A stretch of 64,000 nucleotides of DNA, taken from UBA3910 sp964626065. Lineage in GTDB: Bacteria > Bacillota > Limnochordia > Darwinibacteriales > Darwinibacteriaceae. The stretch lies in the NCBI GenBank assembly GCA_964626065.1, contig CAZVDE010000003.1, forward strand, positions 33,020 to 97,019, in the 5' to 3' direction. The notes beneath the pieces are model-generated. The model searched no databases. It saw nothing but the letters and a program-made list of their open reading frames with translations, and was not told the origin of the DNA. Positions 16,668 to 25,438 of this stretch are shown piece by piece (the stretch's first letter is position 1; the number at the start of each line of letters is the position of its first letter). The position numbers and the translations under genes were made by a program.

Positions 16668-17589
16668 TTTCTTCACCCCTCTGCAGCAAATAGGCAACCC
16701 ACTCGCCCCGCTGAAAACGACGGAGCAGCCTTAAATTAGCCTTTTTGGCTTGTTGTATAATTTCTGTATCACGTGTTTCGATAACACCGGAAGCAATGAA
16801 AAAACCTCCGGGAGCTAAAAGCGCATGAACGCGGGGCAGCATATCCAGAATCACATCTGCCACGATATTGGCCACAATAATGGCGGGCCGGCCCGTTAGA
16901 TCCCGGAGAGAGCCCAGAAAAACGGGGAAATCCAATCCGTTTAAATCGCGATTTTCCGCCGCCACCCGTACAGCCACAGGATCAAGATCAACTGCCTGCA
17001 CCTTAGCACCCAATTTGGCCGCAACCACTGCCAAAATGCCCGAACCGGTCCCCACATCCCATACTAACCGTTTTTCCAGATTGAGCTGCTGCAAAATCTC
17101 GATGCAAAGCGCAGTGGTAGGATGGGTGCCGCTGCCGAAAGCCATACCCGGATCCAGGCGGACAACCACTTTCTCGCTCTTCTGTTTTTCCTCTGGAACC
17201 CAGGAGGGTTGTACTGCCACCTGCCCGATTCGAAACGGATGATAGTGTTCTTTCCAAGCCTGGGCCCAATCCTCTTCATCCACATAAGCGGCGGAGATTT
17301 CAACCGGCCCCGGGTCAAAACCAAAATCGGCTAAACCGAAGAGTTCCGCCTTAAGTTTCTCGAGTTTATCGGCGCTCAGTTCTTCTGTAAAATAGCAGAT
17401 TACGGCCACCTGAGCCGAAACCTCTTGTTCCGGTACATAATCACCCCAACCCAACTCCCGGGCCCTGTCAAAAAGGGCCGTATCTTCCACCGCATAATTG
17501 GTAATCCCCCAGCGGTCCAGCACGGCGTTGGCTCCTTCTAAAGCGGCCCTGTTCAGGGTAATCCTCACTTCCTGCCAGCGATGGCCCAT
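16660..17589 (-). CDS. prmA: Ribosomal protein L11 methyltransferase
   Basis: SAM-dependent methyltransferase that trimethylates uL11. An N-terminal substrate-recognition domain starts MGHRWQEVRITLNRAALEG, and the Rossmann domain contains DPGMAFGSGTHPTT, VWDVGTGSGILAV and VANIVADVI. The ATG at 17587-17589 (SD AAGGGG) gives 309 aa. A 46-codon upstream extension of the frame is rich in Gly/Arg and is not part of the family. It lies 61 bases after dnaJ, the conserved dnaJ-prmA-rsmE arrangement, so it may be co-expressed with the heat-shock genes. Confidence 0.96.
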   Translation of the reverse strand: MGHRWQEVRITLNRAALEGANAVLDRWGITNYAVEDTALFDRARELGWGDYVPEQEVSAQVAVICYFTEELSADKLEKLKAELFGLADFGFDPGPVEISAAYVDEEDWAQAWKEHYHPFRIGQVAVQPSWVPEEKQKSEKVVVRLDPGMAFGSGTHPTTALCIEILQQLNLEKRLVWDVGTGSGILAVVAAKLGAKVQAVDLDPVAVRVAAENRDLNGLDFPVFLGSLRDLTGRPAIIVANIVADVILDMLPRVHALLAPGGFFIASGVIETRDTEIIQQAKKANLRLLRRFQRGEWVAYLLQRGEETG

Positions 17590-17650
17590 AACTAAGCCCC
17601 TTTCTGTAAACAATGAAAGGCCGCCCCTGCCGGAGCAGCCCCCTCGCCCG

Positions 17651-18784
17651 TTATCTCCATGCGTCCTTGACCCGCTCGAAAAAACTCTTGTTTTCCTCCG
17701 GGAGTTCCGCCCCCCCGGACTTGGCAAAATCCCGCAGCAATTCTTTTTGCTGAGCGGTAAGTTTTTGGGGTGTCACAACCCTGATTTCCACGAGCTGATC
17801 ACCCTTGCCGCTGCCCCGCACATCTTGGATTCCCTTATTGCGCAATCTTAAAATCCTACCCGACTGCGTACCTTCCGGGATGCGTATTTTAACCTTGCCT
17901 TCCAGCGTTTGAACCTGAATCTCATCACCCAAGGCAGCCTGAACGAAGGAGACGGGTACCTCACAGCGAATATTTCGTCCGTCACGCCGGAAAAATTCGT
18001 GAGGCCGCACCCGTACCCCGATGAGGAGATCACCGGGTGGGCCGCCTCGGTGGCCCGCCTCTCCCCGTCCGGGAATGCGTAGAATCTGCCCATCATCTAT
18101 GCCGGCCGGGATCTTAACGTTAATCTGCCGCACTCGCCGCACCGTTCCTGCGCCTTGGCAGACACTGCAGGGTGTTTCAAAGGTCTTGCCCTCCCCCTGG
18201 CAGCGACTGCACGTACGTGTGCTGGCCATCCTGCCTAGGGGCGTCTGCTGTACTATGCGCACCTGCCCGGTACCGTTGCAGTCGGGGCAGGTCGTAATGG
18301 GCGTTCCCGGTTCGGCGCGGTTGCCGTGGCAGTGATCGCACGTCTCTGTACGGGGAATGGACAGATCGGTTTCCATGCCAAAGGCCGCTTCTTCAAACTC
18401 AATTGTCAGATCATAACGGATATCGGCACCTTTTTGGGGACGCATACTCTGACGGCCGCCAAAGCCAGCACCAAAGAGCCCTTCAAAAATGTCGCCCAGA
18501 TCCCCAAACCCGCCGAAACCGCCAAAGTCACCGAAATCGCCGAATCCCCCGGGCCCCGCCTGATCAAAAGCGGCATGGCCGAACTGATCATACTGCGTCC
18601 GGCGTTCCGCATCACCCAGCACAGCGTACGCTTCGTTGATCTCTTTGAATTTTTCCTCCGCATCAGGCGCCTGATTGACATCGGGGTGCAGCTCGCGCGC
18701 TAAACCCCGATATGCCTTTTTAATATCATCCTCGGACGCATTCCGAGATACGCCCAACACATCATAATAGTCTCGCTTGGCCAA
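17651..18784 (-). CDS. dnaJ: Chaperone DnaJ (Hsp40)
   Basis: Type I DnaJ of 377 aa. The J domain has HPD (in ELHPDVNQ, near residue 33). A Gly/Phe-rich region with a GFGDFGDFGGFGGFGD run follows, then a zinc-binding region with four CxxCxGxG-type motifs: CDHCHGNR, CPDCNGTG, CSRCQGEG and CSVCQGAG. The first motif deviates at its last position (Arg for Gly). The C-terminal substrate-binding domains are complete. The start is TTG at 18782-18784 with a GGCGGTG-type SD. It is the last chaperone gene of the hrcA-grpE-dnaK-dnaJ operon. Confidence 0.97.
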   Translation of the reverse strand: MAKRDYYDVLGVSRNASEDDIKKAYRGLARELHPDVNQAPDAEEKFKEINEAYAVLGDAERRTQYDQFGHAAFDQAGPGGFGDFGDFGGFGGFGDLGDIFEGLFGAGFGGRQSMRPQKGADIRYDLTIEFEEAAFGMETDLSIPRTETCDHCHGNRAEPGTPITTCPDCNGTGQVRIVQQTPLGRMASTRTCSRCQGEGKTFETPCSVCQGAGTVRRVRQINVKIPAGIDDGQILRIPGRGEAGHRGGPPGDLLIGVRVRPHEFFRRDGRNIRCEVPVSFVQAALGDEIQVQTLEGKVKIRIPEGTQSGRILRLRNKGIQDVRGSGKGDQLVEIRVVTPQKLTAQQKELLRDFAKSGGAELPEENKSFFERVKDAWR

Positions 18785-18810
18785 GCATTACACCGCCTTA
18801 TTAAGCTGAC

Positions 18811-20646
18811 CTAGGATTCCTCCGTGAAGTCAGCATCCACTATATCTTCATCTTCCGTGGGACCTCCGTCCCCGGCTTGCGCCCCCGCCTGAGCAGATGC
18901 CTGTTGAGCCTGCTGATAGAGGTCTGTGGAGATTTTATGCAGCACTTCGTCTAGGGCCTTCATTTTGGCCTTAATCTTCTCTAAATCATCTTTTTCCACC
19001 GCGGCCTTGAGCTCTTCTTTGGCCTTTTCCACCTTGGCCTTCTGGTCTGCAGTCACCTTGTCGCCCAATTCGTCCAGGGTGCGATCCACGGCCCACAATG
19101 AGTTATCCGCTTGATTGCGCAGCTCAATTGCTTCCCGTTTGGCCTTATCTTCTTCCGCATGTTTTTCCGCCTCTTCCACCAGTTTATCAATATCGGACTC
19201 CGTTAACCCCGTGGAAGAAGTAACGGTAATCTTCTGTTCCCGGCCGGTACCCAAATCTTTAGCCGTGACATTGACAATCCCGTTGCGATCTATATCAAAG
19301 GTTACCTCAATTTGCGGCACACCGCGGGGTGCCGGCGGTATGCCGGTCAGCTGAAAACGCCCCAGCGTTACATTATCCGCGGCCATGGGCCGTTCTCCCT
19401 GCAGCACATGGATATCGACCGCGGGCTGATTATCCGCGGCAGTGGTAAATACCTGCGTTTCTTTACAGGGAATGCTCGTATTGCGTTTAATTAGAGTGGT
19501 CATTACGCCGCCCAGCGTCTCTATCCCCAGAGAAAGCGGAGTCACATCCACTAATACCAGGCCTTTGCCCGCATCAAATTCTCCGCCTAAGACACCCGCT
19601 TGCACCGCGGCGCCTAACGCCACACACTCGTCCGGGTTGATGCCTTTATAGGCCTCCTTGCCCATCAATTTTTCGATAGCCTCCTGCACCGCGGGAATCC
19701 GGGTGGAACCACCCACCAAGAGTACCCGATCAATGTCTGCCGGCTGCAGTTTGGCATCCTGGAGCGACTGGCGTATGGGTGCCAATGTCCTTTCTACCAA
19801 ATCGGCCGTGAGTTCGTTAAATTTAGCCCTTGTCAGATCAATATCCAGGTGGGCCGGACCGCCGGATGAGGCACTGATGAAAGGCAGGTTGATGTTAGTC
19901 TGGGCGATACCCGACAGTTCGATCTTGGCCTTTTCGGCCGCTTCCTTCAGGCGCTGCATCGCCATTTTGTCCTTTTTCAAATCGATGCCCGTTTCTTTTT
20001 TGAACTCGGCGACTAAATAATTCGTAATTCTTTCATCGAAGTCATCCCCACCTAGGCGGTTGTTGCCGCTGGTGGCCATGACGCCCACATAGCCCTCGTC
20101 CATTTCCAGGATGGAAACATCAAAAGTCCCCCCACCCAGGTCGAAGACCAAAACGGTTTGTTCGTGCTCTTTATCAAGCCCATACGCCACCGCCGCGGCA
20201 GTAGGCTCGTTGATAATCCGTAAAACCTCTAACCCGGCAATGGTACCCGCATCCTTTGTGGCCTGCCTTTGGGCATCAGTGAAATAAGCGGGAACGGTAA
20301 TCACTGCCTTGCTCACCGTTTCACCCAGATATGCCTCGGCCTCTTCTTTGAGCTTGCGTAAAACCATGGCCGAAACTTCCTGCGGAGTGAGTTCTTTGCC
20401 ATCAATGGTCACTCTAAAATCAGTGCCCATTCGACGTTTAACGGACATAACCGTACGTTCCGGATTAGTTACCGCCTGCCGTTTGGCCATCTGGCCCACA
20501 ACGCGATCACCATCTTTGGTAAACGCAACAACAGAAGGGGTGGTGCGGGAGCCTTCCGCATTAGGTATAATAATGGGCTCTCCGCCCTCCATGACCGCTA
20601 CTACTGAGTTAGTGGTGCCTAAATCAATACCGATTACTTTTGACAT
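18811..20646 (-). CDS. dnaK: Chaperone DnaK (Hsp70)
   Basis: Hsp70 of 611 aa, slightly short in the variable tail as in other Firmicutes. It begins MSKVIGIDLGTTNSVVAVMEGG. VLVFDLGGGTFDVSIL, the GGSTRIPAVQ segment and the interdomain linker region (VLVDVTPLSLGIET) are intact. The C-terminal lid is charged and ends with a Gln/Ala-rich stretch and EDIVDADFTEES. The ATG follows an AGGAGG-type SD and overlaps the end of grpE by 13 bases. Expression should follow the HrcA/CIRCE-controlled promoter upstream of hrcA. Confidence 0.98.
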   Translation of the reverse strand: MSKVIGIDLGTTNSVVAVMEGGEPIIIPNAEGSRTTPSVVAFTKDGDRVVGQMAKRQAVTNPERTVMSVKRRMGTDFRVTIDGKELTPQEVSAMVLRKLKEEAEAYLGETVSKAVITVPAYFTDAQRQATKDAGTIAGLEVLRIINEPTAAAVAYGLDKEHEQTVLVFDLGGGTFDVSILEMDEGYVGVMATSGNNRLGGDDFDERITNYLVAEFKKETGIDLKKDKMAMQRLKEAAEKAKIELSGIAQTNINLPFISASSGGPAHLDIDLTRAKFNELTADLVERTLAPIRQSLQDAKLQPADIDRVLLVGGSTRIPAVQEAIEKLMGKEAYKGINPDECVALGAAVQAGVLGGEFDAGKGLVLVDVTPLSLGIETLGGVMTTLIKRNTSIPCKETQVFTTAADNQPAVDIHVLQGERPMAADNVTLGRFQLTGIPPAPRGVPQIEVTFDIDRNGIVNVTAKDLGTGREQKITVTSSTGLTESDIDKLVEEAEKHAEEDKAKREAIELRNQADNSLWAVDRTLDELGDKVTADQKAKVEKAKEELKAAVEKDDLEKIKAKMKALDEVLHKISTDLYQQAQQASAQAGAQAGDGGPTEDEDIVDADFTEES

Positions 20647-21218
20647 TTTCCTTCCTCCTCGTTCTGACCTACCAAAACTTTAGCATGCCGCAATACTTTT
20701 CCATTCAATAAATACCCTGTCTGGACCTCTTTGATTACCTGCAAAGAATCTGAGCCGTCCCCCTGCATGGAAATGGCATCGTGATAGCAAGGATCAAAGG
20801 ACTGACCCTCCGCAGGAATCATTTCTAAACCGTGTCGGGTTAAAGTGTCCAAAAGACCATCGTAAACCATGCGCATTCCCGCAAGAAACGAGTCCTGCGC
20901 ACCATCTTCCGGCGCATGGGAATCAAATGCCCGTTCGAAGTTATCTAAAACAGGCAGTAAATCGCCTACCAGCCCTTCATTGGCCTCCAACACGATATTC
21001 TCCAGTTGGGATCTGCTGCGGCGGCGAAAGTTTTCAAAATCCGCCTTCAAACGCAACAGCTGCTGCCTGAGCAGGGCGTTTTCCTTTTCTAACTCTTCCC
21101 AATCGACAGTCTCTGTTTCCTGTTCTACATCAGTGTTTTTAACTTCGTCAGTGTTTTTAACTTCGTCAGTGTTCTTAACTTCGTCCGCCGTTAATTCCGA
21201 ATTGTTCTTTTCCGACAC
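20634..21218 (-). CDS. grpE: Nucleotide exchange factor GrpE
   Basis: The 194 aa co-chaperone of DnaK. Residues 8-35 form an acidic, repetitive tail made of three to four TDEVKN hexapeptides, encoded by an 18-bp tandem repeat. The long dimerisation helix follows (ELEKENALLRQQLLRLKADFENFRRR), and then the beta domain with LLPVLDNFERAF, GMRMVYDGLLDTL and EVQTGYLLNGKVLRHAKVLV. The start is GTG at 21216-21218 with GAGGGG eight bases upstream. The body is canonical; only the repeat tail is unusual. Confidence 0.96.
   Translation of the reverse strand: MSEKNNSELTADEVKNTDEVKNTDEVKNTDVEQETETVDWEELEKENALLRQQLLRLKADFENFRRRSRSQLENIVLEANEGLVGDLLPVLDNFERAFDSHAPEDGAQDSFLAGMRMVYDGLLDTLTRHGLEMIPAEGQSFDPCYHDAISMQGDGSDSLQVIKEVQTGYLLNGKVLRHAKVLVGQNEEEGKCQK
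21131..21184 (-). repeat. Three 18-bp tandem repeats inside grpE
   Basis: The plus-strand unit CAGTGTTTTTAACTTCGT occurs at 21131-21148 and 21149-21166, and once more with a single T-to-C change at 21167-21184. It encodes TDEVKN repeats in frame, so copy number could change without a frameshift. Confidence 0.95.
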
Positions 21219-21235
21219 GTAAGTAACCCCCTCAG

Positions 21236-21261
21236 AAAAATGACCCCTGCTGGCGCAAGGG
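21236..21261 (-). terminator. Terminator-like hairpin between hrcA and grpE
   Basis: On the minus strand CCCTTGC-GCCA-GCAGGGG forms a 7-bp stem followed by TCATTTTT. It could attenuate read-through from hrcA into grpE or mark an mRNA processing point. Confidence 0.5.
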
Positions 21262-21293
21262 TTCGCCTTGATAACAACGGGCCGTGGGGCCGC

Positions 21294-22313
21294 CTAGCCC
21301 TGCTCCGTCAAAAACGAGCTTAGCGAACTAGAGACCAGCGTCACCGCGGCCATTATTCTGGCATAATCCATACGGGTCGGCCCGATTACTCCCAGAGTGC
21401 CAACGACATCGCTGCCCACATAATAGGTACACGTTACCAGGCTGCAATCCTGTAAAGACGCCAGCATGTTCTCATGGCCGATGACCACCTGTACACCGCT
21501 TGAACCGGCGGCCGTGCTGAGCAAGCTTAAAACCCGTTCTTTTTCTTCCAAAATCTCCAGCAAAGCGATAGCTCGCTCCACATCGCGAAACTCAGGCTGA
21601 TTTAAAATGTTCACTGTCCCCGAGGCATAGACCTGTTCGCCTTTTTCTTCAACCAGGCCCTGCAGAAGCAGTTCCACCAAAACCCTGCCTATTTCGCCAA
21701 AGTCACGGGCAATTTCACTAAAGATGGTCGAGCTCAGCTCGCGGTAAGTGATACCTTTTAGTTTTTGGTTCAAAACAGATGAAAGCTCGTTAATCTCCCC
21801 CGGCGTGTACTGCTGCTCGGTACGTATCAGCCGATTTTTAACGACACCGGGATGCAAAACTACTGTAAGTAAAATACCGGAACCTTCAATCCAAGCCAGC
21901 TGTAAATGCTTCAGCACTAATTGATCAGTGCCCGGGGCCACTACCAGAGAAATGGAATCCGTCAAAAAAGCCAAGAGCCGAGCCGCTTCGTTGATTGCCC
22001 GTTCCAGGCCGGTTTTGGTTTTGGTAAATTCCTCACGTATTTTCAAGTGCTCCGTTAAAGAAAACGAATGTGGTTGTACAAGGGCATCCACATAAAAACG
22101 GTAACCTTTATCGGAGGGTATGCGACCGGCTGATACGTGGGGTTGATGCAGATAGCCCGTTTCCTCCAGATCTGCCATTTCGTTGCGAATCGTGGCAGAA
22201 GAGACACCGAGATCATGCTTGCGCGCAATTGTCCGGGATCCAACAGGCTCGGCCGTTTCGATATAATTATCAATAATTGCCCGCAGTACCATTCTTTTTC
22301 TCTCACCCAACAT
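21294..22313 (-). CDS. hrcA: Heat-inducible transcription repressor HrcA
   Basis: Repressor of the class I heat-shock genes; it binds CIRCE and its folding depends on GroEL. The N-terminal winged helix starts MLGERKRMVLRAIIDNYI with EPVGSRTIARK and SSATIRNEMADLEETGYL, and a GAF-like and dimerisation region follows to GVIGPTRMDYARIMA. The ATG at 22311-22313 with GGGGGTGG upstream gives 339 aa, the usual size. A CIRCE element lies 20 bases before it, so the operon is autoregulated. grpE, dnaK and dnaJ follow. Confidence 0.97.
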   Translation of the reverse strand: MLGERKRMVLRAIIDNYIETAEPVGSRTIARKHDLGVSSATIRNEMADLEETGYLHQPHVSAGRIPSDKGYRFYVDALVQPHSFSLTEHLKIREEFTKTKTGLERAINEAARLLAFLTDSISLVVAPGTDQLVLKHLQLAWIEGSGILLTVVLHPGVVKNRLIRTEQQYTPGEINELSSVLNQKLKGITYRELSSTIFSEIARDFGEIGRVLVELLLQGLVEEKGEQVYASGTVNILNQPEFRDVERAIALLEILEEKERVLSLLSTAAGSSGVQVVIGHENMLASLQDCSLVTCTYYVGSDVVGTLGVIGPTRMDYARIMAAVTLVSSSLSSFLTEQG

Positions 22314-22332
22314 AGTCAGCCACCCCCGCTCT

Positions 22333-22359
22333 TTAGCACTCAAGCGAAGCGAGTGCTAA
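22333..22359 (-). promoter_or_regulatory. CIRCE operator (HrcA binding site)
   Basis: A perfect TTAGCACTC-N9-GAGTGCTAA inverted repeat between the hrcA promoter and its start codon. This is the established HrcA operator. Confidence 0.97.
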
Positions 22360-22373
22360 CGTTGTTTACCCAT

Positions 22374-22402
22374 AAAATATCACTTCATCCTGTGTTTGTC
22401 AA
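22374..22402 (-). promoter_or_regulatory. Sigma-A promoter of the hrcA-grpE-dnaK-dnaJ operon
   Basis: Consensus TTGACA (22397-22402), a 17-base spacer and TATTTT (22374-22379). The CIRCE element covers the region just downstream of the start of transcription. Confidence 0.88.
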
Positions 22403-22413
22403 GGGGTGAGAAC

Positions 22414-23556
22414 CTAGCGCAAGAAAGCGCCTGAAACGATGTTTTCCAAGAAAAGACCCTGTTCCGTAACGTGCAAATGCCCGTTCGCATAGTTGACTAA
22501 ACCCCTAGCCATTAAATCGGAAATCTGCAGAGGATAAATTTCAAAAAAACTCATGCCATATCTTTTCCAAAAATCAGCTTCACTGACACCCGCCAAAAGG
22601 CGCATCCCCACCATCATAGTCTCGTCCATCTCCTGTTCGGGCGAAACATACTCTTGCCGCTCAATCGGTAGTTCACCTTCTGCCAAGTGCCGGCAGTAGG
22701 CCGCAACATCCGCGACATTCGTATAGCGCACACTTCCCAAATAACCCGTGGCGCCGCTTCCCAAGCCAAGAAAGGACCTATTCAGCCAATAATGCAGATT
22801 ATGGCGCGATTCACACCCCGGCCGGGCAAAATTTGAAATTTCGTAGTGCTCAAAACCGGCCGCGGTGAGGCATTTAATCGCCATCTGATACATATCAGCC
22901 TGCAGATCATCGCTTGGAAGATCAATTAAACCGGCGCTTTCCCAAGCCGCGAAGGGCGTACCCCCTTCCACAATCAGGCTGTAGCAGGAAAGGTGTGTGG
23001 GATGTAGTGCAATTGCCTCTTCTAGACTTGCCCCCCATTGCTCCCTCGTTTGGCCGGGTAGGCCAAACATTAAATCAAGATTGATATTATCAATGCCCGC
23101 CTGCCTAATGAGCCCCACGCCTGCCCCAATTTGATCAGCAGTATGCAGGCGCCCGAGCACCTGTAGGAGCGGATCCTGAAAGGCCTGTGCACCTAGGCTG
23201 ATTCGGTTCACGCCGGCTTGACGCAGCGTTTTCATACCTAAAAGCGACAGCGAATTGGGGTTGGCCTCCACCGTGATTTCCGCCCGTGGCGAGACGGGCA
23301 GCTCTTCCCTAATATAGATGATGAATTCGCCCAATTTCTCAGGGGGTAGTACCGTTGGTGTGCCGCCACCGATAAAAATTGTACTCAGAGTGTGATCCGC
23401 GACTTGCTCCTTGTAAAGCCGGGCCTCTTTGCGCAACAAAGAAAGATAGCTGTCAGCGGCCGCAAGAAAATCATCCCGGCCCCCTACAGCTATCGAATGA
23501 AAATCACAATAATGACATTTCTGCTCACAAAAGGGGATGTGAATGTAAACGCCCAC
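22414..23556 (-). CDS. hemW: Radical SAM heme chaperone HemW
   Basis: A 380 aa HemN-like radical-SAM protein. It begins with GVYIHIPFCEQKCHYCDF, holding the C-x3-C-x2-C cluster motif, followed by FIGGGTPTVL and EVNPNSL-like segments. The extra Cys right after the cluster motif that marks true coproporphyrinogen dehydrogenases (CxxxCxxCxC) is Phe here, which fits the heme chaperone HemW. I place the start at GTG 23554-23556 because AGGGGG lies seven bases upstream; the frame also has a TTG two codons earlier. It follows lepA by 11 bases, and the hrcA promoter starts just after its stop. Confidence 0.94.
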   Translation of the reverse strand: MGVYIHIPFCEQKCHYCDFHSIAVGGRDDFLAAADSYLSLLRKEARLYKEQVADHTLSTIFIGGGTPTVLPPEKLGEFIIYIREELPVSPRAEITVEANPNSLSLLGMKTLRQAGVNRISLGAQAFQDPLLQVLGRLHTADQIGAGVGLIRQAGIDNINLDLMFGLPGQTREQWGASLEEAIALHPTHLSCYSLIVEGGTPFAAWESAGLIDLPSDDLQADMYQMAIKCLTAAGFEHYEISNFARPGCESRHNLHYWLNRSFLGLGSGATGYLGSVRYTNVADVAAYCRHLAEGELPIERQEYVSPEQEMDETMMVGMRLLAGVSEADFWKRYGMSFFEIYPLQISDLMARGLVNYANGHLHVTEQGLFLENIVSGAFLR

Positions 23557-23567
23557 GGCCAAACCCC

Positions 23568-25364
23568 CTATTCTACCTTTAGAATGGCCATAAAAGCCTC
23601 CTGGGGTACTTCCACGTTACCCAGGCTCTTCATGCGTTTCTTGCCTTCTTTCTGTCTTTCTAGCAGTTTGCGTTTACGGCTTATGTCACCGCCGTAGCAC
23701 TTGGCCAGCACATCCTTGCGCAGAGCCCGTACCGTCTCCCGGGCAATGATCTTGTTGCCGATTGCCGCCTGAATCGGCACCTCAAATTGCTGCCTGGGAA
23801 TGACCTCCCTCAACCTTTCCACAAGGCCGCGGCCCCTGGCCTGCGCCTTTTCGTTGTGAATAATACAAGAGAGGGCGTCCACCGGATTGCCGTTAAGCAG
23901 AATATCCAGCTTGACAACGTCCGCCTGCCGATAACCGATAAATTCATAATCTAGCGATGCGTAACCCTTCGTACGCGATTTCAAGCGATCGAAGAAATCC
24001 ATGAGAATTTCGGCCAAGGGCAGTTCGTACTCCAAATGGGCCCGTTCGGGCGTAACATATTCCATATTGGTGAAAATCCCCCGGCGATCCTGGCATAAAT
24101 CCATGACCGCCCCCACAAAATCATCGGGAACCATGATGCTGGCTTTGACATAGGGTTCCTTAATATATTCTATTTTGGTTGGGTCAGGCAGTGCGGCGGG
24201 ATTATCCACTTCTTTGATACTGCCGTCTTTCTGCACAATCTGATATACCACACTGGGTGCGGTTGTAATTAAATCCAGATCAAATTCCCGTTCCAACCGT
24301 TCCTGCACAATTTCCAAATGAAGAAGGCCCAAAAAACCGCAGCGATAACCGAAACCCAAAGCGACAGAAGATTCGGCCTCATAGGTAAGCGCGGCGTCGT
24401 TTAACTGCAGCTTTTGCAGGGCATCCCGCAGATCCAAATATTCCTCGTTAATTACCGGATACAAGCCACAAAAGACCATGGGCTTAGCCGGGCGGTAACC
24501 TTCCAAGGGTTCTTTCGCCGGGCGTTTGGCCGTTGTAATGGTATCGCCCACTCTAGTATCCCGCACATCTTTCATACTGGCCATGATACAGCCCACATCA
24601 CCCGGACCCAACGATTTTACGCCAACCAAAGCGGGGCGAAACACGCCCAGTTCAGTCACCTCAAATTCGCGCCCGGTACTCATCATACGGATGATATCAC
24701 CCACTCGAATCATGCCATCCACTAGGCGTGCATAAGCCACCGCGCCTCTGTATTGGTCGTAGTGCGAATCAAAGATCATAGCCCGCGTCGGCGCGGCGGG
24801 ATCACCGGACGGGGCCGGAATTCTCTTCACAACCGCCTCCAAAATCTCGTGGATGCCCTCACCGGTTCGGGCACTAACTAAAATAGCGTCATCGCCGGAA
24901 AACCCGATTGTATCTTCCAACTCCCGCTTCACCCTTTCGGGATCGGCATTAGGCAGATCAATCTTGTTAATAACCGGAATAATCTCCAGATCATGATCCA
25001 TGGCCAAATATAAATTGGCTAACGTCTGGGCTTCAATGCCCTGCGAAGCATCGATCACCAAAAGGGCGCCCTCACAAGCCGCTAAGCTGCGGGACACCTC
25101 ATAAGAAAAATCAACATGCCCCGGCGTATCAATCAGATTCAGAACGTACTCTTCGCCGCCTTCCGCCTGATAAGTTAACCGCACAGCCTGAAGTTTAATG
25201 GTAATTCCCCGTTCTCGTTCCAGATCCATCGAATCCAGGACTTGATCGGCCATTTCCCTGGCACTGAGGGCCCCGGTGTGTTCTAAGATCCGATCGGCCA
25301 GCGTTGATTTCCCATGATCTATATGGGCGATAATGCAAAAGTTGCGAATGTTCTTCTGGGACAT
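23568..25364 (-). CDS. lepA: Elongation factor 4 (LepA)
   Basis: Translational GTPase of 598 aa. The G domain has AHIDHGKSTLADRIL, DTPGHVDF and NKIDLPNADPERV. Domains II, III and V follow, and the LepA-specific C-terminal domain contains NGNPVDALSCIIH and KCYGGDISRKRKLLERQKEGKKRMK. The ATG lies 40 bases downstream of a sigma-A promoter placed right after murJ. lepA-hemW-hrcA is the conserved order. LepA is reported to act in translation initiation and in ribosome biogenesis. Confidence 0.97.
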   Translation of the reverse strand: MSQKNIRNFCIIAHIDHGKSTLADRILEHTGALSAREMADQVLDSMDLERERGITIKLQAVRLTYQAEGGEEYVLNLIDTPGHVDFSYEVSRSLAACEGALLVIDASQGIEAQTLANLYLAMDHDLEIIPVINKIDLPNADPERVKRELEDTIGFSGDDAILVSARTGEGIHEILEAVVKRIPAPSGDPAAPTRAMIFDSHYDQYRGAVAYARLVDGMIRVGDIIRMMSTGREFEVTELGVFRPALVGVKSLGPGDVGCIMASMKDVRDTRVGDTITTAKRPAKEPLEGYRPAKPMVFCGLYPVINEEYLDLRDALQKLQLNDAALTYEAESSVALGFGYRCGFLGLLHLEIVQERLEREFDLDLITTAPSVVYQIVQKDGSIKEVDNPAALPDPTKIEYIKEPYVKASIMVPDDFVGAVMDLCQDRRGIFTNMEYVTPERAHLEYELPLAEILMDFFDRLKSRTKGYASLDYEFIGYRQADVVKLDILLNGNPVDALSCIIHNEKAQARGRGLVERLREVIPRQQFEVPIQAAIGNKIIARETVRALRKDVLAKCYGGDISRKRKLLERQKEGKKRMKSLGNVEVPQEAFMAILKVE

Positions 25365-25403
25365 ACTTTTACCAATTCCTTTATAGAGTGATTATGCGGC
25401 TTT

Positions 25404-25431
25404 ATTATATCATAGAAAGAATTTATTTCAA
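25404..25431 (-). promoter_or_regulatory. Sigma-A promoter of lepA
   Basis: TTGAAA (25426-25431), a 16-base spacer and perfect TATAAT (25404-25409) on the minus strand between murJ and lepA. Confidence 0.8.
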
Positions 25432-25438
25432 AACAAGG

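Noticed and set aside
17590..17650. Possible terminator between dnaJ and prmA
   Set aside because: Only a 4-bp stem (CTGC-TCCG-GCAG) with no proper T-run follows, and the two genes are normally co-transcribed.
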